NCBI GenBank assembly: GCA_009823505.1
Contig: VZQC01004717.1
Span: 186,498-250,497, forward strand
Length of the DNA: 64,000 bases
Direction of reading: 5' to 3'
From: Rhizomys pruinosus
Lineage: Eukaryota; Chordata; Mammalia; Rodentia; Spalacidae
A program made the position numbers and the translations under genes. The notes beneath the pieces were generated by a model, which was not told where the DNA came from, did not search any database, and was given only the letters and a program-made list of their open reading frames with translations. Below are positions 23,870 through 36,339 of this stretch, in pieces; positions within the stretch are counted from its first letter, which is position 1, and every line of letters begins with the position of its first letter.

Positions 23870-25735
23870 ATTCAGTCACAGCAAGGCAGCTGAAATGGAA
23901 AGCGGACCGCCATCTTGTTTGGTCTCTGCTGTGACGACGGTACGTGTCCAGCAACTCAATTGCTTTTTGCCTGTGCTCTATGCAATTCACAAAGGACTGT
24001 GAAAGAGTCCTCGGTATGGAGTTGGGGGCTTCAGGTACATTTCAGCAAATATGGAACTGCTTATGACTGCAGAATATTCTACACTTTGTGTTATGTGGGT
24101 TTTTTTTTTTTTTAATTTCTGAAGCATCATTATTTGGCTGATGGATTTTTTTTTCCCCAATAACCTTGCCAGGATGTATGAGGACAGTAACCTAACTGAG
24201 AGAAAGAAAAGGACATTCCTGGAGACCCAGCTGCTGTCTCTCGACAGCACTACCTGAATAGTAGGTAGCTCAGGAGGCCTTGGAAGGTAAGTTCCTAGAG
24301 GGTAAGAACCCACATGGCAAGCGTCAACCACACACAATTAATACAGTGTGGGGATTTTTTTTCATATTAGCATACACTGTGACTGCAGCAAGCTGCAACA
24401 ATGTCTGTACCATGCCAAAAACATCCAGATGGAAGTGGAGAACTCAGCCGCTACCACATGCTTCATCTGCACCGATGTCTTATGGAGACAGCCAGCATGG
24501 ATCTCTGGGGCCTGGAAGAGCTGCCCGGGCAAGAAGCCAGAGGGGAAAAATATCGTCGATATATGTTTAAATTAAATTAATTAACATTTATATAATTCTA
24601 TGCAAGATACAAGCAACATCTACCAAATATAGTGACTTATTTCATCAGAACAATGGCTCTATTAAATAAGTATTTATTTGCCCAATTTTACAGAAAAAAA
24701 ATGTAAGGCTCACAAAAATTTAGATCAAACAGCGAAGAATGGAATGAAGCTTTGAACCCTCAGTCAAGAGTATATTTAAGAGGCCTACCTGTACCAAGAA
24801 CTTCTGATTCCAATGAAACGATATCCTTGTATGATGTCCTCTACATGGATGGGATGCATGGCATAGAAAGATAAGGCAAAGATAAGTTCTTCATATAGCA
24901 AACATCTTGGTTTTCATATGTATGAAAACATATCAATATGTATATAATACATTCTCTGCTCCCTACAGGAAACTACAGAGCAAAAAAGAAAATCAGTGAA
25001 AGCAGAGGGATAACCTGGTCTATTTGAAATTCAAGGAACTACGTTCTATGGAGCTCTAACACTGCAAACACAAGCCCAGACAGGTTTTTCATACCTTCTT
25101 GGATTACCCACACCTAGCAAGGCATATGCTTCAGTAAAGACAGACAATAATAATCCAATATGTTTCTAAGATTCACAAGTTGAATCTTACAACGTGAGGC
25201 AAGTTGCCAATTTTTCATTCCTGAAAATTACTCTAAGTAATAGTTTTAGTTTAAATGTGTTGTGCTCCAGAGCGAGGGTCTGGATTGATTCTTATTTCTA
25301 GAACCATCAGAGCAACACGATTCTCTCTGACTCCTTTCGTCACTGTGCTCTTACTCATTTTCCACATCTTTGAGTGTAGGTGTCGTCTGGAGCAGCTTGA
25401 TATCAGGAACAAAGACATGACAGGAACATAGCAGTGAACTTGAAACCACCACTCCCTACATGCCCAGAAGAAGGGAACCAAAGTTCCCTTCAGAAAACAA
25501 AGGACAATGATATCTGAGAACAACACAGAGCCATGTGCAGAACATCTATTCAAGACAACCAGCAGAACAGAAAGGAGAACATGTAGGGTGCACCCACCTA
25601 CTTGTGTGCAGATAAAAGCTCCTGCAAATCCACACCTCTACGACAAACCACATCGAGGGAGAAGAGCTCTTGAACACTATTCCACAACTTACACTTCCAC
25701 TCCACAACTTACACTTTTGCCTACTGTATGATGAT
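23870..25735. other. Unique non-coding stretch
   Basis: Short T and A runs; short open frames without domain features. A 16-base tandem pair ('tccacaacttacactt') lies at 25680-25715. Confidence 0.5.
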
Positions 25736-25737
25736 GG

Positions 25738-25935
25738 GTTTTTTATTTTTAATTTTTATTTATTATTATTGTGTGTGTGCAAGATGTATGTATGAAGGTA
25801 TGGACATGACATAGCATATGTGTGGAGACCAGAGAACAACTTTGTGGGGTTCCTTCTCTTCTTCCACCTTTGTGTAAGTTCCTATGATAAAACTCAGGTC
25901 ACTGGGCTTGGGCAGCAAGCATTTTAAACATGCTG
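25738..25935 (-). mobile_element. B3 SINE
   Basis: Reverse-complement B3: A/T-rich tail side, 'gtgtggagaccagagaacaa', 'aactcaggtcactgggcttg', 'gcagcaagc'. The 5' end of the element (head) is lost at about 25935. Confidence 0.75.
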
Positions 25936-25939
25936 AGCT

Positions 25940-26575
25940 CCCTTGTTATCCCCGTAAGATGATGTTTAAATATCAACAGGCACCCGTAGGTATCAATATC
26001 CAAGCCCTGCCTGGTTTTGTACATACCATCTATTCAATATGTTCAGAAAAAAAAAGTATGTTATATCCAAACAGTCAAAATTTGAGGTGATTAGGTATTG
26101 GCTTAACTACAAACTATCAGCTTAATAAAGGACATAAAAAGCATGTCCTATCTAAACAGGCATTATATTTTGAGTGTCCAGTATAGAAAGGCTTGTCAAT
26201 GATCAACTTCCATAACTTTATATAATCATGCATATTAAGTAGTATGAAATAACCCTAAGTAGCTCTCAGTGAGAGCTATCTACTAAAGGTTTCCAAGTCA
26301 AACACTATTACAGTGTTTACATATAATTATCAATCAATGTTCATGTCCTTTACATAAAATGACTTATTATTTCTATGTAACTTATATCCTACATGACTTT
26401 ATACTGCCTCTAGATCACTTGAAATAATTGATCCAGTGTAAATGCTTTGTTATGCTTTATTGTTCAGAGAACAATGACAAGAAAATAAGTCTGTACATGT
26501 CCGGTACAGATGGAGTTTTTTTACCCTGAATATTTTCAGTCTGGTTAATCTGTGATGCAAAGAGCCAACCATCCT
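25940..26575. other. Unique non-coding stretch
   Basis: AT-rich; nothing recognised. Confidence 0.5.
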
Positions 26576-26589
26576 TTAAAAAAAATCGT

Positions 26590-26762
26590 GCTGGGCATGG
26601 TGGCACATGGCTTTAATCCCAGCACTTGTGAGGCAGAGCCAGGTGGATCTTCGGGAGTTCAAGGCCAGCCTAGTCTACATAGTGAATTCCAGGACAACTG
26701 GGGCTACAGGGAGACCCTTTCTCAAAACAAACAAACAAACAAACAAACAAACAAACAAAATC
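26590..26762 (+). mobile_element. B1 SINE with (CAAA)n tail and TSD
   Basis: 'gctgggcatggtggcacatg' to 'agggagaccctttctcaa', tail of eight CAAA-type units. TSD 'taaaaaaaatcgt' / 'taaaaaaaattgt' at 26577-26589 and 26763-26775, with one mismatch. Confidence 0.95.
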
Positions 26763-26779
26763 TAAAAAAAATTGTTTAA

Positions 26780-29195
26780 GTTCAGGAATTAGGAAATTAT
26801 GGCTTGCAGCCTGCTTTTTAATGATCCTCAGTTTAAGAATAGTTTTTATAGCTTCATGCAATAGTTTAAAAATAAACTCAGAAAAACAAAGAATGCAACA
26901 GAGACATGTGGCCTGCAAAGCCTAAAATAGTTGATATTCGGCCCTTATAGAAAAGGCTTGGTGACTTTTTAAAATGATGAATTGCAAACAAAATTATTTC
27001 ATTTGCTTTACTTAATGAAGGTGTAACTTAATAATATATATGGGAACTCATAAATGGAGCTTTTATCTCTTGTGACTGACAATGGCTGCCAGAAATGTAA
27101 TATAGTATATAGAAAACTAATACTGTTCTCCGGTGTGCCAAAAATCAAGAGTGAAGTATCAAACTGAAAATCCACAGACTAAGAGGGGGAATCAGAGACC
27201 AAGCCTGACACATTGCCCTCCTGGTCGTAGTTCACCAGGAGATATTCGTTAAAGTGTAGTTATATTTACATATGCAATTAAATATGCAAGAACAAGAAAC
27301 AAACACATTAGCAATGCATGACTAACTACATGAGCAAAAAGCCATGCCTGGCCTGGAACAGATCATAACATATGTTCACTGGAATGCTAACCTCGTAGAG
27401 CTCCACAAAGAAAATGCTTAAACACCCAGAAATTTGAGGTCATTTTTCATCTGGGAATCTCCACACGTATGAGGGCTGCAGTTTAGGGGCTTAGAGACCA
27501 TCAAGACTCTGCTTGTGGGCTTTGCAATCAAGTATTTAGATCATTGTAGCAAATATTCATAAATTAATGAAATGTTACAATACCAAAGATTGACCAGGCT
27601 GCCCCCTAAAGTGGCAAGATACATATTTTCATGTGCCAACTCTCCCCCAATCACAAAGGAAGAGACACTAGTCTCCAAACAAGTCCACTTCTTTGGTCTG
27701 CAGCTTGGAGGATGAGACCAGTCAGAAAAACCCTTTAACTCTAACAAGGACCTAAGTCAGAGCACAAAGTCCCTGCCGTTCTTGGTTTCAAAAGCACAGC
27801 ATGGTATATTTCTGTGGCATTGCTTCAAAATGTATTACCTCATCAATTCATTTCTGAAAAAGTCAAAATAGTGGAGGCAGTCTATTTTGCCAACATTTTG
27901 AATCAAAGCTGTTTTGAGTTCTTCAAGCACCAGAAAGCAGTGCTATTTAATGAGCCATAATCTTTCCCAGCCTTGGTGAACACAATGAGTTCATTCACGT
28001 GTTTCATTCATTCAGTGAGGACTAATGGAGGTTGGACTGGCTGTCACATACTCTAGTCAGATGCTCTGGAGATACAGGAGTCGCCAAACCCTCACAACTC
28101 GGAAGACGCACATGACAAACTCCAGGTTAGTGTTAGAGCACTAACAGGAAAACTCAGAGGTTCTGTGAGCTGAGGTAGAAGGGGTACTATGCCCAGACTC
28201 ATAGAAACAGACAGTCAGAAAGGCTTCCTAAAGAGGTAAAAGCCCACACGGAACCCCAAAAGATGAGAAGCTGGACAATACGACTTGGCACGCCAGCACC
28301 CACCTACCCCAGGACACAAAATGTCTCTAGGTAGATAGCCTAGACTGTGAAGGGACCCTGCTACCTAGGAGAGGTGTCCAGTCAGCTGCAGACAGAGGGA
28401 CTGTGATCAGTTGTGATCACACTTATGCCTCCCATGTACTCCTTGAGGTTGAGGGGACGAGACATAAAAATTGCAACATGGCGTAATGATTTGTAATGAG
28501 ATTTTTCACAGACTTGTGGAAGGGGGTCCTTTCTTCAGTGTCTTTCACAGACTGTCTTCGAGCAGGTAGAGTGAGAGAAGGTTCCCTCTGCATCTCTCCA
28601 CAAAGCAACAGCAGCAGCAACAGTAACAATCTACGAATGGGTCTAGCCCTGGATCCAGGCCCAGGAGGCTGGCCTCCTTAATGCCAGAGCTGCAGGACAG
28701 GGAGCAGCAGAGGCAGGGAGCGACTGATAAAAAGCTTCCCTATGTAAAATTCCAAATCCTAAATCATCATTTTCACCATTGTGGTGCCTTTACCTGAACT
28801 AGTTACCAGGAGATAAAAGAAAGTAAGGGCACCTGGAGGTGATGCGTCAGAAGAGCCCTGCACCCTCCGCACCCTCCTAAACTTTACAGAACCTCCTGCT
28901 GCTGTTGTCTGGACATGAGGGAACCACAATGGACCCAGCAGGCAGAAGATCTAGGGTCAGTGAAGCCAGAAAGGTAGGCAAGGCAGAGCAGGGAAGGAGG
29001 TCACCTGGTGGTGTCCTGCTTAAGAGGCTGAAGCCCACAGCTGAGAGTTATTTTAGAACTTGATATGTCACACAGCACACCACCTCCTGGGGGTGGGGGT
29101 ATTGGGAATTAGGCTAATTATGTCTCCAGGCAGGTGTTCTCCTAGTTAGGAGAACATGGAAATTCGTAACAAAGTTGCTGTAGAAGCTACAGAAT
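26780..29195. other. Unique non-coding stretch
   Basis: Largest repeat-poor stretch of the window together with 29235-31780. No exon with convincing splice signals was found. A small CAG/CAA-rich piece is at 28605-28630. Confidence 0.5.
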
Positions 29196-29199
29196 CAGA

Positions 29200-29232
29200 C
29201 AGGTCAGGTCAGGACAGGACAGGACAGGACAG
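29200..29232. repeat. (GGACA)n / (GGTCA)n minisatellite
   Basis: Pentamer run: two 'aggtc' units then four 'aggac' units. Confidence 0.9.
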
Positions 29233-29234
29233 AG

Positions 29235-30520
29235 CATGAGAAGTGCAGGCCTCAGACCTCCCTCCTTGAAGCCTATATGAATATAAGAAGTAGAGCAGAG
29301 GTTAGGCAGGGAATTTAGGAGACCCAATCTCATAGGAGTCAGAGCTGAGGAAATCTGGGTCAGCTCATCTACACAGTTTACAGATGAGGAAGTGGAAGGA
29401 CTGGAGACAGAAGACACCAGAGCGGGCATCACGAGATTCCCTTGGCAGGTGTCCTCTATCCTCCTTTCTGTACTAGGTACGTCTGGGTTGTTCAACAGAT
29501 CCCTTCCCTTGAAGTTTCATTCAAGTGATAGTTCTGGGGGTTTCCCCTTCATTTTTTCCTTTTAGGTCAAGCCTGTTTCTGTGCCTATGTTACCCATTCC
29601 ACTCTATGGTTTCTTCACTTTGTTTTTCTCTTTCTGATAGCAACGATCTCCCTCCTCTTCAAAGACAAAAAAGTCCAAGACTTTAGAGTCACTAGTTACA
29701 AGACCCAGCAGGGTAGAAAACAAGCCCCAGGTCTTTGCTCTGATCCCCCAGACTTGATTCAGTGCCCCTCAACCAGGAGGAAGAAAACGGGTGTTTCCTA
29801 GCTCGTTCCTTTATCCATGGCACCGTTACCAGGACCTCCCTCTGCCCCCACCGCCCCCAGTCCCAGAGTTTGTGATCTCCATGGCGGACAGTTGCCTGTA
29901 GAGCGCAGACCATAAGCTCCAAGGATGAGGGTGGACAAAGGCCAGAGAACACTGTGCCTGTTGATATTTTATGATGGCTTGATATTATTTCTAAAGTCTC
30001 TGGAGCAGACAGCTTTCCTGGGGACATTTTCCCGTCCAGGTTATAGACAGGCCATGTTGATGAACCTTCACAGGAGGTACACTTCTTCTCTTTATCTGAA
30101 AACCTCCTGCTACACAATAATCTTACAAGCTTAGGGTTCCTGAAACTAGGTTTAGATTATTATCTGCTAGTAACCCTCTGGGCAGTTCTATAGTCCTGTC
30201 TCCTCCCAGGGCCAGAGATGGGACTCGGGTCTGATTCTTCCTCTGACCAATTAATGGAGTCTACTGTTCCAATTCTTGGTTTTACAAGCTGTTAACTATG
30301 AAGGAAGAGTTCATCCCTAATGTTTTTTAAGACTGTTGATCTCTGACAAGCACTTAACTGTAGTAAGGTCACTGCCATCCCCACTGCACCCCCGCCAGGG
30401 CAATGGGACTATTAATACACAAATGCTACCTTTCTTACTTTCCCAGTGAAGGTCAGTTATACACTGTCTCTCACGGGAGCTACTCTTGTTTACCCGAAGC
30501 CTCATAAACACTTATAAAAT
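29235..30520. other. Unique non-coding stretch
   Basis: Moderate GC. A 141-codon minus-strand open frame (29692-30117) shows no domain or splice support. Confidence 0.5.
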
Positions 30521-30523
30521 TTC

Positions 30524-30596
30524 TCCTCCCTCCCTTCTTTCCTTTCTTTCTTCCTTTCATCCTTCTTTCTTTCCTTTTTTATTTCTTCCTTTTGCT
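30524..30596. repeat. Pyrimidine-rich (CTTT)n-like tract
   Basis: Mostly C and T with CTTT/CCTT units. Confidence 0.85.
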
Positions 30597-30599
30597 AGG

Positions 30600-31780
30600 G
30601 CTTGAATTTGGACCCAGCATATGCTAAGTATATGATCTAACACTGAGTTTTCCATCATAATTGTAGGCACCCACTTAACCCCAATCAGTCTAGAAGCAAC
30701 AATTACTTCTCCTATGGATTGCTGTCCAATCTAATAGATTCAGTATAAACAACTATTCCTTCTTTTTCCCAACTTTTATTATTAAAGAAAAAATGTTTTC
30801 AGTCCTGGTACAGCAGACATTTTCCAGCTGCTGATTAGACCTGAGGCTAATAGGTTAAGGAATGTGTCCTGGAGCCTGACTTTTGACTAACATCTGGCAG
30901 CATTCAATAAACCCTTTTATTTCATAGAGCCCTTGATCTCAAGAGTTTTGCTTTAACAAGTTTCATTCCAGAGACTTTCCTCTCTGACCCAACATTTGCT
31001 CAACTACCAATGGAGGGATTGGAAGTTAGTCAGAAAAACCTCTTAACTCTGGCCCTATGTCCCTTAGCAACATAGATTCCTGGACCAACACTTCCTTTTT
31101 AGACCGAACACTTTTGAGCCAACAAAGATGGCCCCAAAGCTTCTGAGGCAAAAACCCCTCTGTTAATAACTGATGCTACAGCAGTAACTGAGCAAACACA
31201 TATTGGACCTCCCAGGAGAATGGGCTGCAGATACAGAAAACCCTGTGAAGATGAAAGAGAAAAAAGGTGACTTCTTTCTAATCATGCCTAAGTGTGGCTT
31301 TTTTTTGTAAAACAGTTGAGCTGTTAACTTCTATGCTAAGGCACGTATGCACTTTGAAAAGGTAATTTGAAAGCGAGTTGAGCCATGACAAATAGGGACA
31401 GCTGGCCTAATTGAATCATTTGATCTAAGACAGCTCAACTTGGTTATCCTCACTGCAGCCTGCTCTGATATTAGGGAGTGAATCATTAGCCATGAAATCA
31501 TGTCTCCTTTCCCCACTGCCGCATTTTTGACATGACAGCAATAGCAGCCTGCCTTTCATTAGAGCCCCTATAAGTTCTGTAGTCTGTCAGGAAAACAGAG
31601 CACCTTGGAAAACTTTCAGGGCTCAGCCTCAGAAAGTCATGCTCTCCGTGGCTCACAGAGCATTTCAGGAAAACAGGGTGCAAGTCGATGCACGGAGCTC
31701 GTACGTTGGCACACTGGAGCATCTTTGACACTCACATCTGTCAGTGCAGTGTGAGAACAACTCTACCTATGTTTAAGTCA
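30600..31780. other. Unique stretch, perhaps with an LTR remnant
   Basis: 'attcaataaacccttttatt' at about 30902 is polyadenylation-like and the downstream text resembles LTR R/U5 sequence, but no ends were found. Otherwise nothing recognised. Confidence 0.35.
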
Positions 31781-31784
31781 CTTT

Positions 31785-32140
31785 TCTCATTGATGTAACA
31801 AAACACCTGACAGAAGCGACTCCAAATGGGGGAGAGATTTGTTTTTGGCTCACAATTTTATGGGATACCATCCATCAGGAAGGGAAGGCATGGTGGCTGG
31901 GGCTCCATCTGTGGTGGCAGGAGCTTGTGGTGGGGCCTGTTACATCTTGGCACCTCAAGAAGCGGAGAGCCAGACTGGAAGCAGCTGGTGAAAGTCCTCG
32001 AGGTCCATCCTTATGACCCTACATCTGCCAGCCAGGCTCCATGTCCTAAAGGTTTCACAACCTCCCGCAACAGCGCCACCAGCTGGAGGCCAAGTGTTCA
32101 GACATGTGAGCTTGTGGGAGACACTTCAGATTCAAGTCAT
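31785..32140 (+). mobile_element. Rodent interspersed repeat
   Basis: 'tgatgtaacaaaacacctga' start and ordered family landmarks ('cagaagcgactc', 'ggctcacaattttatggg'); ends near 'caagtcataacagc'. Confidence 0.6.
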
Positions 32141-32141
32141 A

Positions 32142-32290
32142 ACAGCCTTCTTTTGTGTTTGTTGTTTGAGACACTGTTCACTTCGTAGCCTAAAGCCTGG
32201 CATGTTCTGTGTAGCCCAGACTGACCTGGAACCTGGCTTCATCCTCCATAGACTCCTGATTACTAAGATTACAGGCTTGTACTACAGGCT
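32142..32290 (-). mobile_element. B1-like SINE, old
   Basis: 'gtttgagacactgttcactt', 'tgtagcccagactgacctgg', 'gattactaagattacaggct': a diverged reverse-complement B1. Confidence 0.65.
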
Positions 32291-32312
32291 TCTGTTCTAC
32301 CTATGAGGCCAG

Positions 32313-32690
32313 TTGATGATTCACTCAAGAAAGCGGGCTGGAAATGACAAAATGATAAATACTTTAACACTGAACCTACACACACCCCTAATGGAGTCTC
32401 CGTGTATGTCACATGTTCCTGCCAGCTTCAGTTTTATTTTTGCAAAAGAAATGGCAGGGGCACGTTCATCTTATCATTGGATTTGTCAAAGGCAGAGACG
32501 CATTTGAGAGGGTGCAAGTGAGGTGGCTGGTCAGCAGAAATGCAGGAAAAACTCTGTTTCCTGCAGCAACACAGCTTTAAAGAAACGTGGTACACCCTTA
32601 CCTTAGTCCCTCACAAGTGGGAGACTATGGACATCTTCTTCTAAAAACTGCAGCTGGGAGCATTAGCTCCAGGAATCAGCCTGGGGTTAA
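32313..32690. other. Unique non-coding stretch
   Basis: Nothing recognised. Confidence 0.45.
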
Positions 32691-32704
32691 CAATGTGAGC
32701 CTTG

Positions 32705-32960
32705 GGGCTGGAGAGATGGCCTAGCAGTTAAGAGAACTGACTGCTCTTGCAGAGGACCTGGGTTCAATCCCCAGCACCCACATGGCAGCTAAGAACCATC
32801 TGTAACTCCAATTCCAGGAGAACTCCAGTTCCAGGGGAATCTGAGACCCTCTTCTGACCTCCGTGGCATTGCACGACACAGGTGCACAAACCTACATGTA
32901 GACAGTACATTCATACATATACAAAAATAAATAAATAAATAAAAATTAAAAAAAAAAAAA
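32705..32960 (+). mobile_element. B2 SINE, internal-duplication subfamily, with 13-bp TSD
   Basis: Complete B2 with the paired body segments and an AAAT/poly(A) tail. TSD 'aacaatgtgagcc' at 32689-32701 and 32961-32973. It has inserted into an older SINE-like fragment that resumes at 32974-33075. Confidence 0.95.
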
Positions 32961-32961
32961 A

Positions 32962-33075
32962 ACAATGTGAGCCGTCAGTCACACCCAGCTTTCCTGTGAG
33001 TGCTGAGGATGCAAACAGGTCCCCATGCTTGCATAAATGACAAGTGCTTTACCAACTGATATGTCTAACCAGCCA
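32962..33075 (-). mobile_element. Old B3/B4-like SINE fragment
   Basis: 'gtgagtgctgaggatgcaaa' and 'gctttaccaactgatatgtc' resemble the reverse complement of a tRNA-derived rodent SINE head. Confidence 0.55.
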
Positions 33076-33079
33076 CTTG

Positions 33080-34090
33080 ACAATCACTGTTGAAAGTTAT
33101 CTGAAGGTGTGACAATGGGATGACTTCAGTTCAAGAGATGGAGACTGACCCTAGTAGGACCCTTTTCCTATTGTAGAATATCCCTCTAGGCACTCGGTTC
33201 TGACGGAATAAAAGAGCTTTATTTTCTCTGCCACCTACTTCTAAGTCTTGACTTCAGTCATTTTTTTTTCTCTCAATAAACTTTTTCCATAACATGTTTT
33301 GATCCTTAAACATGTGAACAATACAGTAACAATGAAACCAACCAGGGCTTCACACCAGCATTTTTCAGGAGCATACATGCTTTGGATAGTGTGCTCTGAT
33401 GTTGTCATCCACAGGCATGTTGGGCTGTGTTCATACCTCGCCCATAGGCCTCAAGTTGGACAACATGATTATGACTTTTTAAATCTCCTGTATGTTCATG
33501 TATAAAGCTGCATGTTCAATGTCTGCTTGTATTTAAAAACTAATTAGTATGAACTGATTCAATTCAACCATCAGAAAGGGTAGAACAGCCAAATTACAAA
33601 GAGCCAAGTTGTAGTATTACGGAGAAACTTTTTTCACAAAATTCCCCCAAAAGACGAGTCTGTATGTATGAGAAAGGAATGCCTTGATGAGCAAAAACAT
33701 ACTCAAAGGCATTCCACCATTGCTCTCTGGAACATAAACAGATGAATTTACACACTGCACTTTCCATAGCTTCAGCTACTTGTGGTCAATTTTGGCCTGT
33801 GATTATTGAGTGGAAAATAACAGAAGAAAACAGTTGATAAATCTGGAATTATTCACAATTCTGAATAACGTGATGAGTCCTCATGTTATCCTACTATGTC
33901 TTATCCAGAACTTGATTCCATTTGTGAAGAACGTCTGCACCATATTTGCTACCCACCCAGTAGTTAGTTGTTAACCCTCTCAACTATCAAATTATCATGG
34001 TTTAAAATGCTTATATTCAAATAACTGTTATTTTACTTATTAGTGGCCCCAAATTACATTATTAAAATTGTTCTATTTAATTACTAGTTA
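33080..34090. other. Unique non-coding stretch
   Basis: AT-rich; nothing recognised. Confidence 0.5.
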
Positions 34091-34103
34091 CTGTAGTTAA
34101 TTT

Positions 34104-34580
34104 CCTTTTTTATGCTTTTATTGATGTTTTGTGTATTTCAGACAACATTTTTTCAGTTCAGTTGAGACATATTCCCCTTTCCCTTCTTCCCGCCCCACCC
34201 CAGATCATGCACTCTGCCATACATGTCCTGCATCTTTCTCTCAGTCTTTTTTTTATATGTTTAGGAATTCACATTTTCCTCCTTCAATGTTATATTTCTC
34301 TAAAATATGAATATATACTTTCCACTCATATACAGTAATTACAGTGTCTGAAAGTTAGTGGTGGGTCGAGATTCTAGAACCTGTTAAGAGATTTACATTA
34401 TAACAACATAGGTGCTTTCAGATAAACAGAAATATAGCAATAATGTTGTTCAGCTTGCCTTTCATCTAGGGATTCGGTGTTAGCATCCACGAATGAGGGA
34501 AAACATTTGCCGCTTGTTTTTCTGGGACTGTGTTACTTCACTTAGCATAATGACTTCAAGTTCCATCCATTTACCTACAT
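34104..34580 (-). mobile_element. 5'-truncated L1 with TSD
   Basis: Reverse-complement L1 3'UTR and ORF2 end ('tttattgatgttttgtgtat'; 'ctgggactgtgttacttcac'). TSD 'ctgtagttaattt' at 34091-34103 and 34581-34593. Confidence 0.9.
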
Positions 34581-34599
34581 CTGTAGTTAATTTTCTACT

Positions 34600-35020
34600 G
34601 AACCTCAGTTATAAACTTTGTCATATATATATGAAAAAAGGGTATACACTGTATTCAGTATTGTCTGTAGATTCAGACAACTACTGAGGGGTCCTGAAAT
34701 ATTCTTCATAGATATACAGAGACTATTCTAGATCTTTTGTTCTGAAGGGGAAGGAGAGATAAGGGAGAAAAAGATATAAAGGAGATGAAGCCACAGTGAA
34801 TTACAGCATGTGTGTGGAGTATAATGAGATTGCCTTCTGATGACTCTCAAATGTTCATTAAAATGCAGTGTCCTGAGTTAATGCGATGGGATTTCTTATG
34901 GAAACAGGTAAGGAATTGAGTTCTACATCCTGGTTGGTCCACATAGGTGGAAGCAGGTATGGTACCATGGATGCAGGCGCAGCTGATTTCCACAATCACT
35001 ATGCTAAGACCCTCAGTCTC
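34600..35020. other. Unique non-coding stretch
   Basis: Nothing recognised. Confidence 0.45.
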
Positions 35021-35024
35021 CCCT

Positions 35025-35405
35025 GGTTGCCACAACAAAATAGTCCTCTCACAGTATTGGAATCCAGAAGTCCAAAATCAAAATGTCAGCAGGGCCACAC
35101 TCCATGTCACTGTCTATGCGAATCCTTTCTTTGCGTCTTCTGGTCTTTGATAATCCTTGGCATTCTTTGACTTGTAGCTGCAGTAGCCCAATGTCTGCCC
35201 CCAAGGGCACATGGATTTGGTGTGGGACTCCAAATCTTCCCCTCCTTATAAGGACACCAAGAACAGGATATGAGGGTCATCCTAATGCAGTATGACCTCA
35301 TCTGAACATCCAAACCCTATTTCTAAATAAAGTCATCATATTTATAGGGACCAGAATTTAGGACTGGAATGTATGTTTTTGAAAGACACACGTCAATCAA
35401 TGGGA
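35025..35405 (-). mobile_element. Ancient mammalian LTR-like repeat (MaLR type)
   Basis: 'ggaatccagaagtccaaaat', 'ccttataaggacaccaagaa' and 'cagtatgacctcatctgaac' are in the order known from old mammalian MaLR-like LTRs in reverse orientation. Subfamily not assigned. Confidence 0.55.
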
Positions 35406-35528
35406 GGTCCTAAATTTTCCGTGAGTACTTTGTCTGTGCTTCACTATCTATTAGGTCACAGCAACTACATGATCACACGCTATTATAATTAATTATATTA
35501 ATTATGATAATAGAAAAAAAACATCTTC

Positions 35529-35747
35529 GGGCTGGAGAGATAGCCTAGCGGTTAAGAGCACCGACTGCTTTTGCAGAGGACCCGGGTTTGATCCCCAGCA
35601 CCCACATGGCAGGTGAGAACTGTCTGTAACTCCAATTCCAGGAGAACTCCAGTTCCAGGGGAATCCGATACCCTCTTCTGACCTCCACTGCATTGCTCGA
35701 CACGGGTGCCCAAACCTGCATGCAGACACTACATTCACATAGAAAAA

Positions 35748-35794
<47 letters not shown>

Positions 35795-35810
35795 AATTAA
35801 AAAAAAATCT
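35529..35810 (+). mobile_element. B2 SINE, internal-duplication subfamily, long (AAAT)n tail
   Basis: Complete B2 with B box 'gggtttgatcccc', paired body segments and about 12 AAAT units (35745-35794). Left flank 'aaaaaaacatcttc' recurs in part on its right (35801-35811) and again beyond the adjacent L1 fragment. Confidence 0.93.
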
Positions 35811-35812
35811 TT

Positions 35813-36325
35813 TCTCTTCACAATAGTAAGGAGCTGGAACCAACCCAAATGCCCCTCAACTGATGAGTGGATAGAGAAAATGTGGTTCACCTACACAATG
35901 GAGTTCTATGCAGCAGTAAAGAAAGATGACATCATGAGCTTTGCAGGAAAATGGCTGGAGCTAGAGGACATCATGCTGAGTGAAGTAACACAGTCTCAGA
36001 AAAACAAACGACAAATAGTATCCCTTATCTGTGGATGCTAGTGCCAATTACCTAGTTGTATTTCTCGTGCACGGCCCCTTGAGCTTTTGTTCAAACAGTT
36101 GGGAGTGATGCATATTGGAAACAACAACAAACAGAAAAGACTGCATCGAAGAACTGACTGAAACAGTGAACTTCTGCTCAAAACAGTCAACTTCCACATG
36201 GAGAATATTGATAAAGACTGAGAAATAGATGAAAAGCATGTTTGGCAGAACGCATGAGCTCTGGTGGGGTGGGGGAATGGGGGGCACGGGTCTAGATTTG
36301 ATTTAAAAAATTAATTAATTAATTT
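35813..36325 (+). mobile_element. L1 3' fragment adjoining B2
   Basis: Starts at 'tcttcacaatagtaaggagc' (ORF2 C-terminal end), passes the ORF2 stop near 36040, the (CAA)-type segment, the G-rich tract at 36253-36285 and an AATT-rich end. It is directly fused to the B2 tail, with 'aaaaaatctt' on both sides. Confidence 0.9.
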
Positions 36326-36339
36326 TAAAAAATCTTCAC

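Noticed and set aside
24280..24575. Open frames of 75-96 codons on the plus strand.
   Set aside because: Overlapping frames of similar length, no domain, no convincing splice sites.
25680..25715. A short 16-base tandem pair.
   Set aside because: Two copies only; ordinary slippage in unique sequence.
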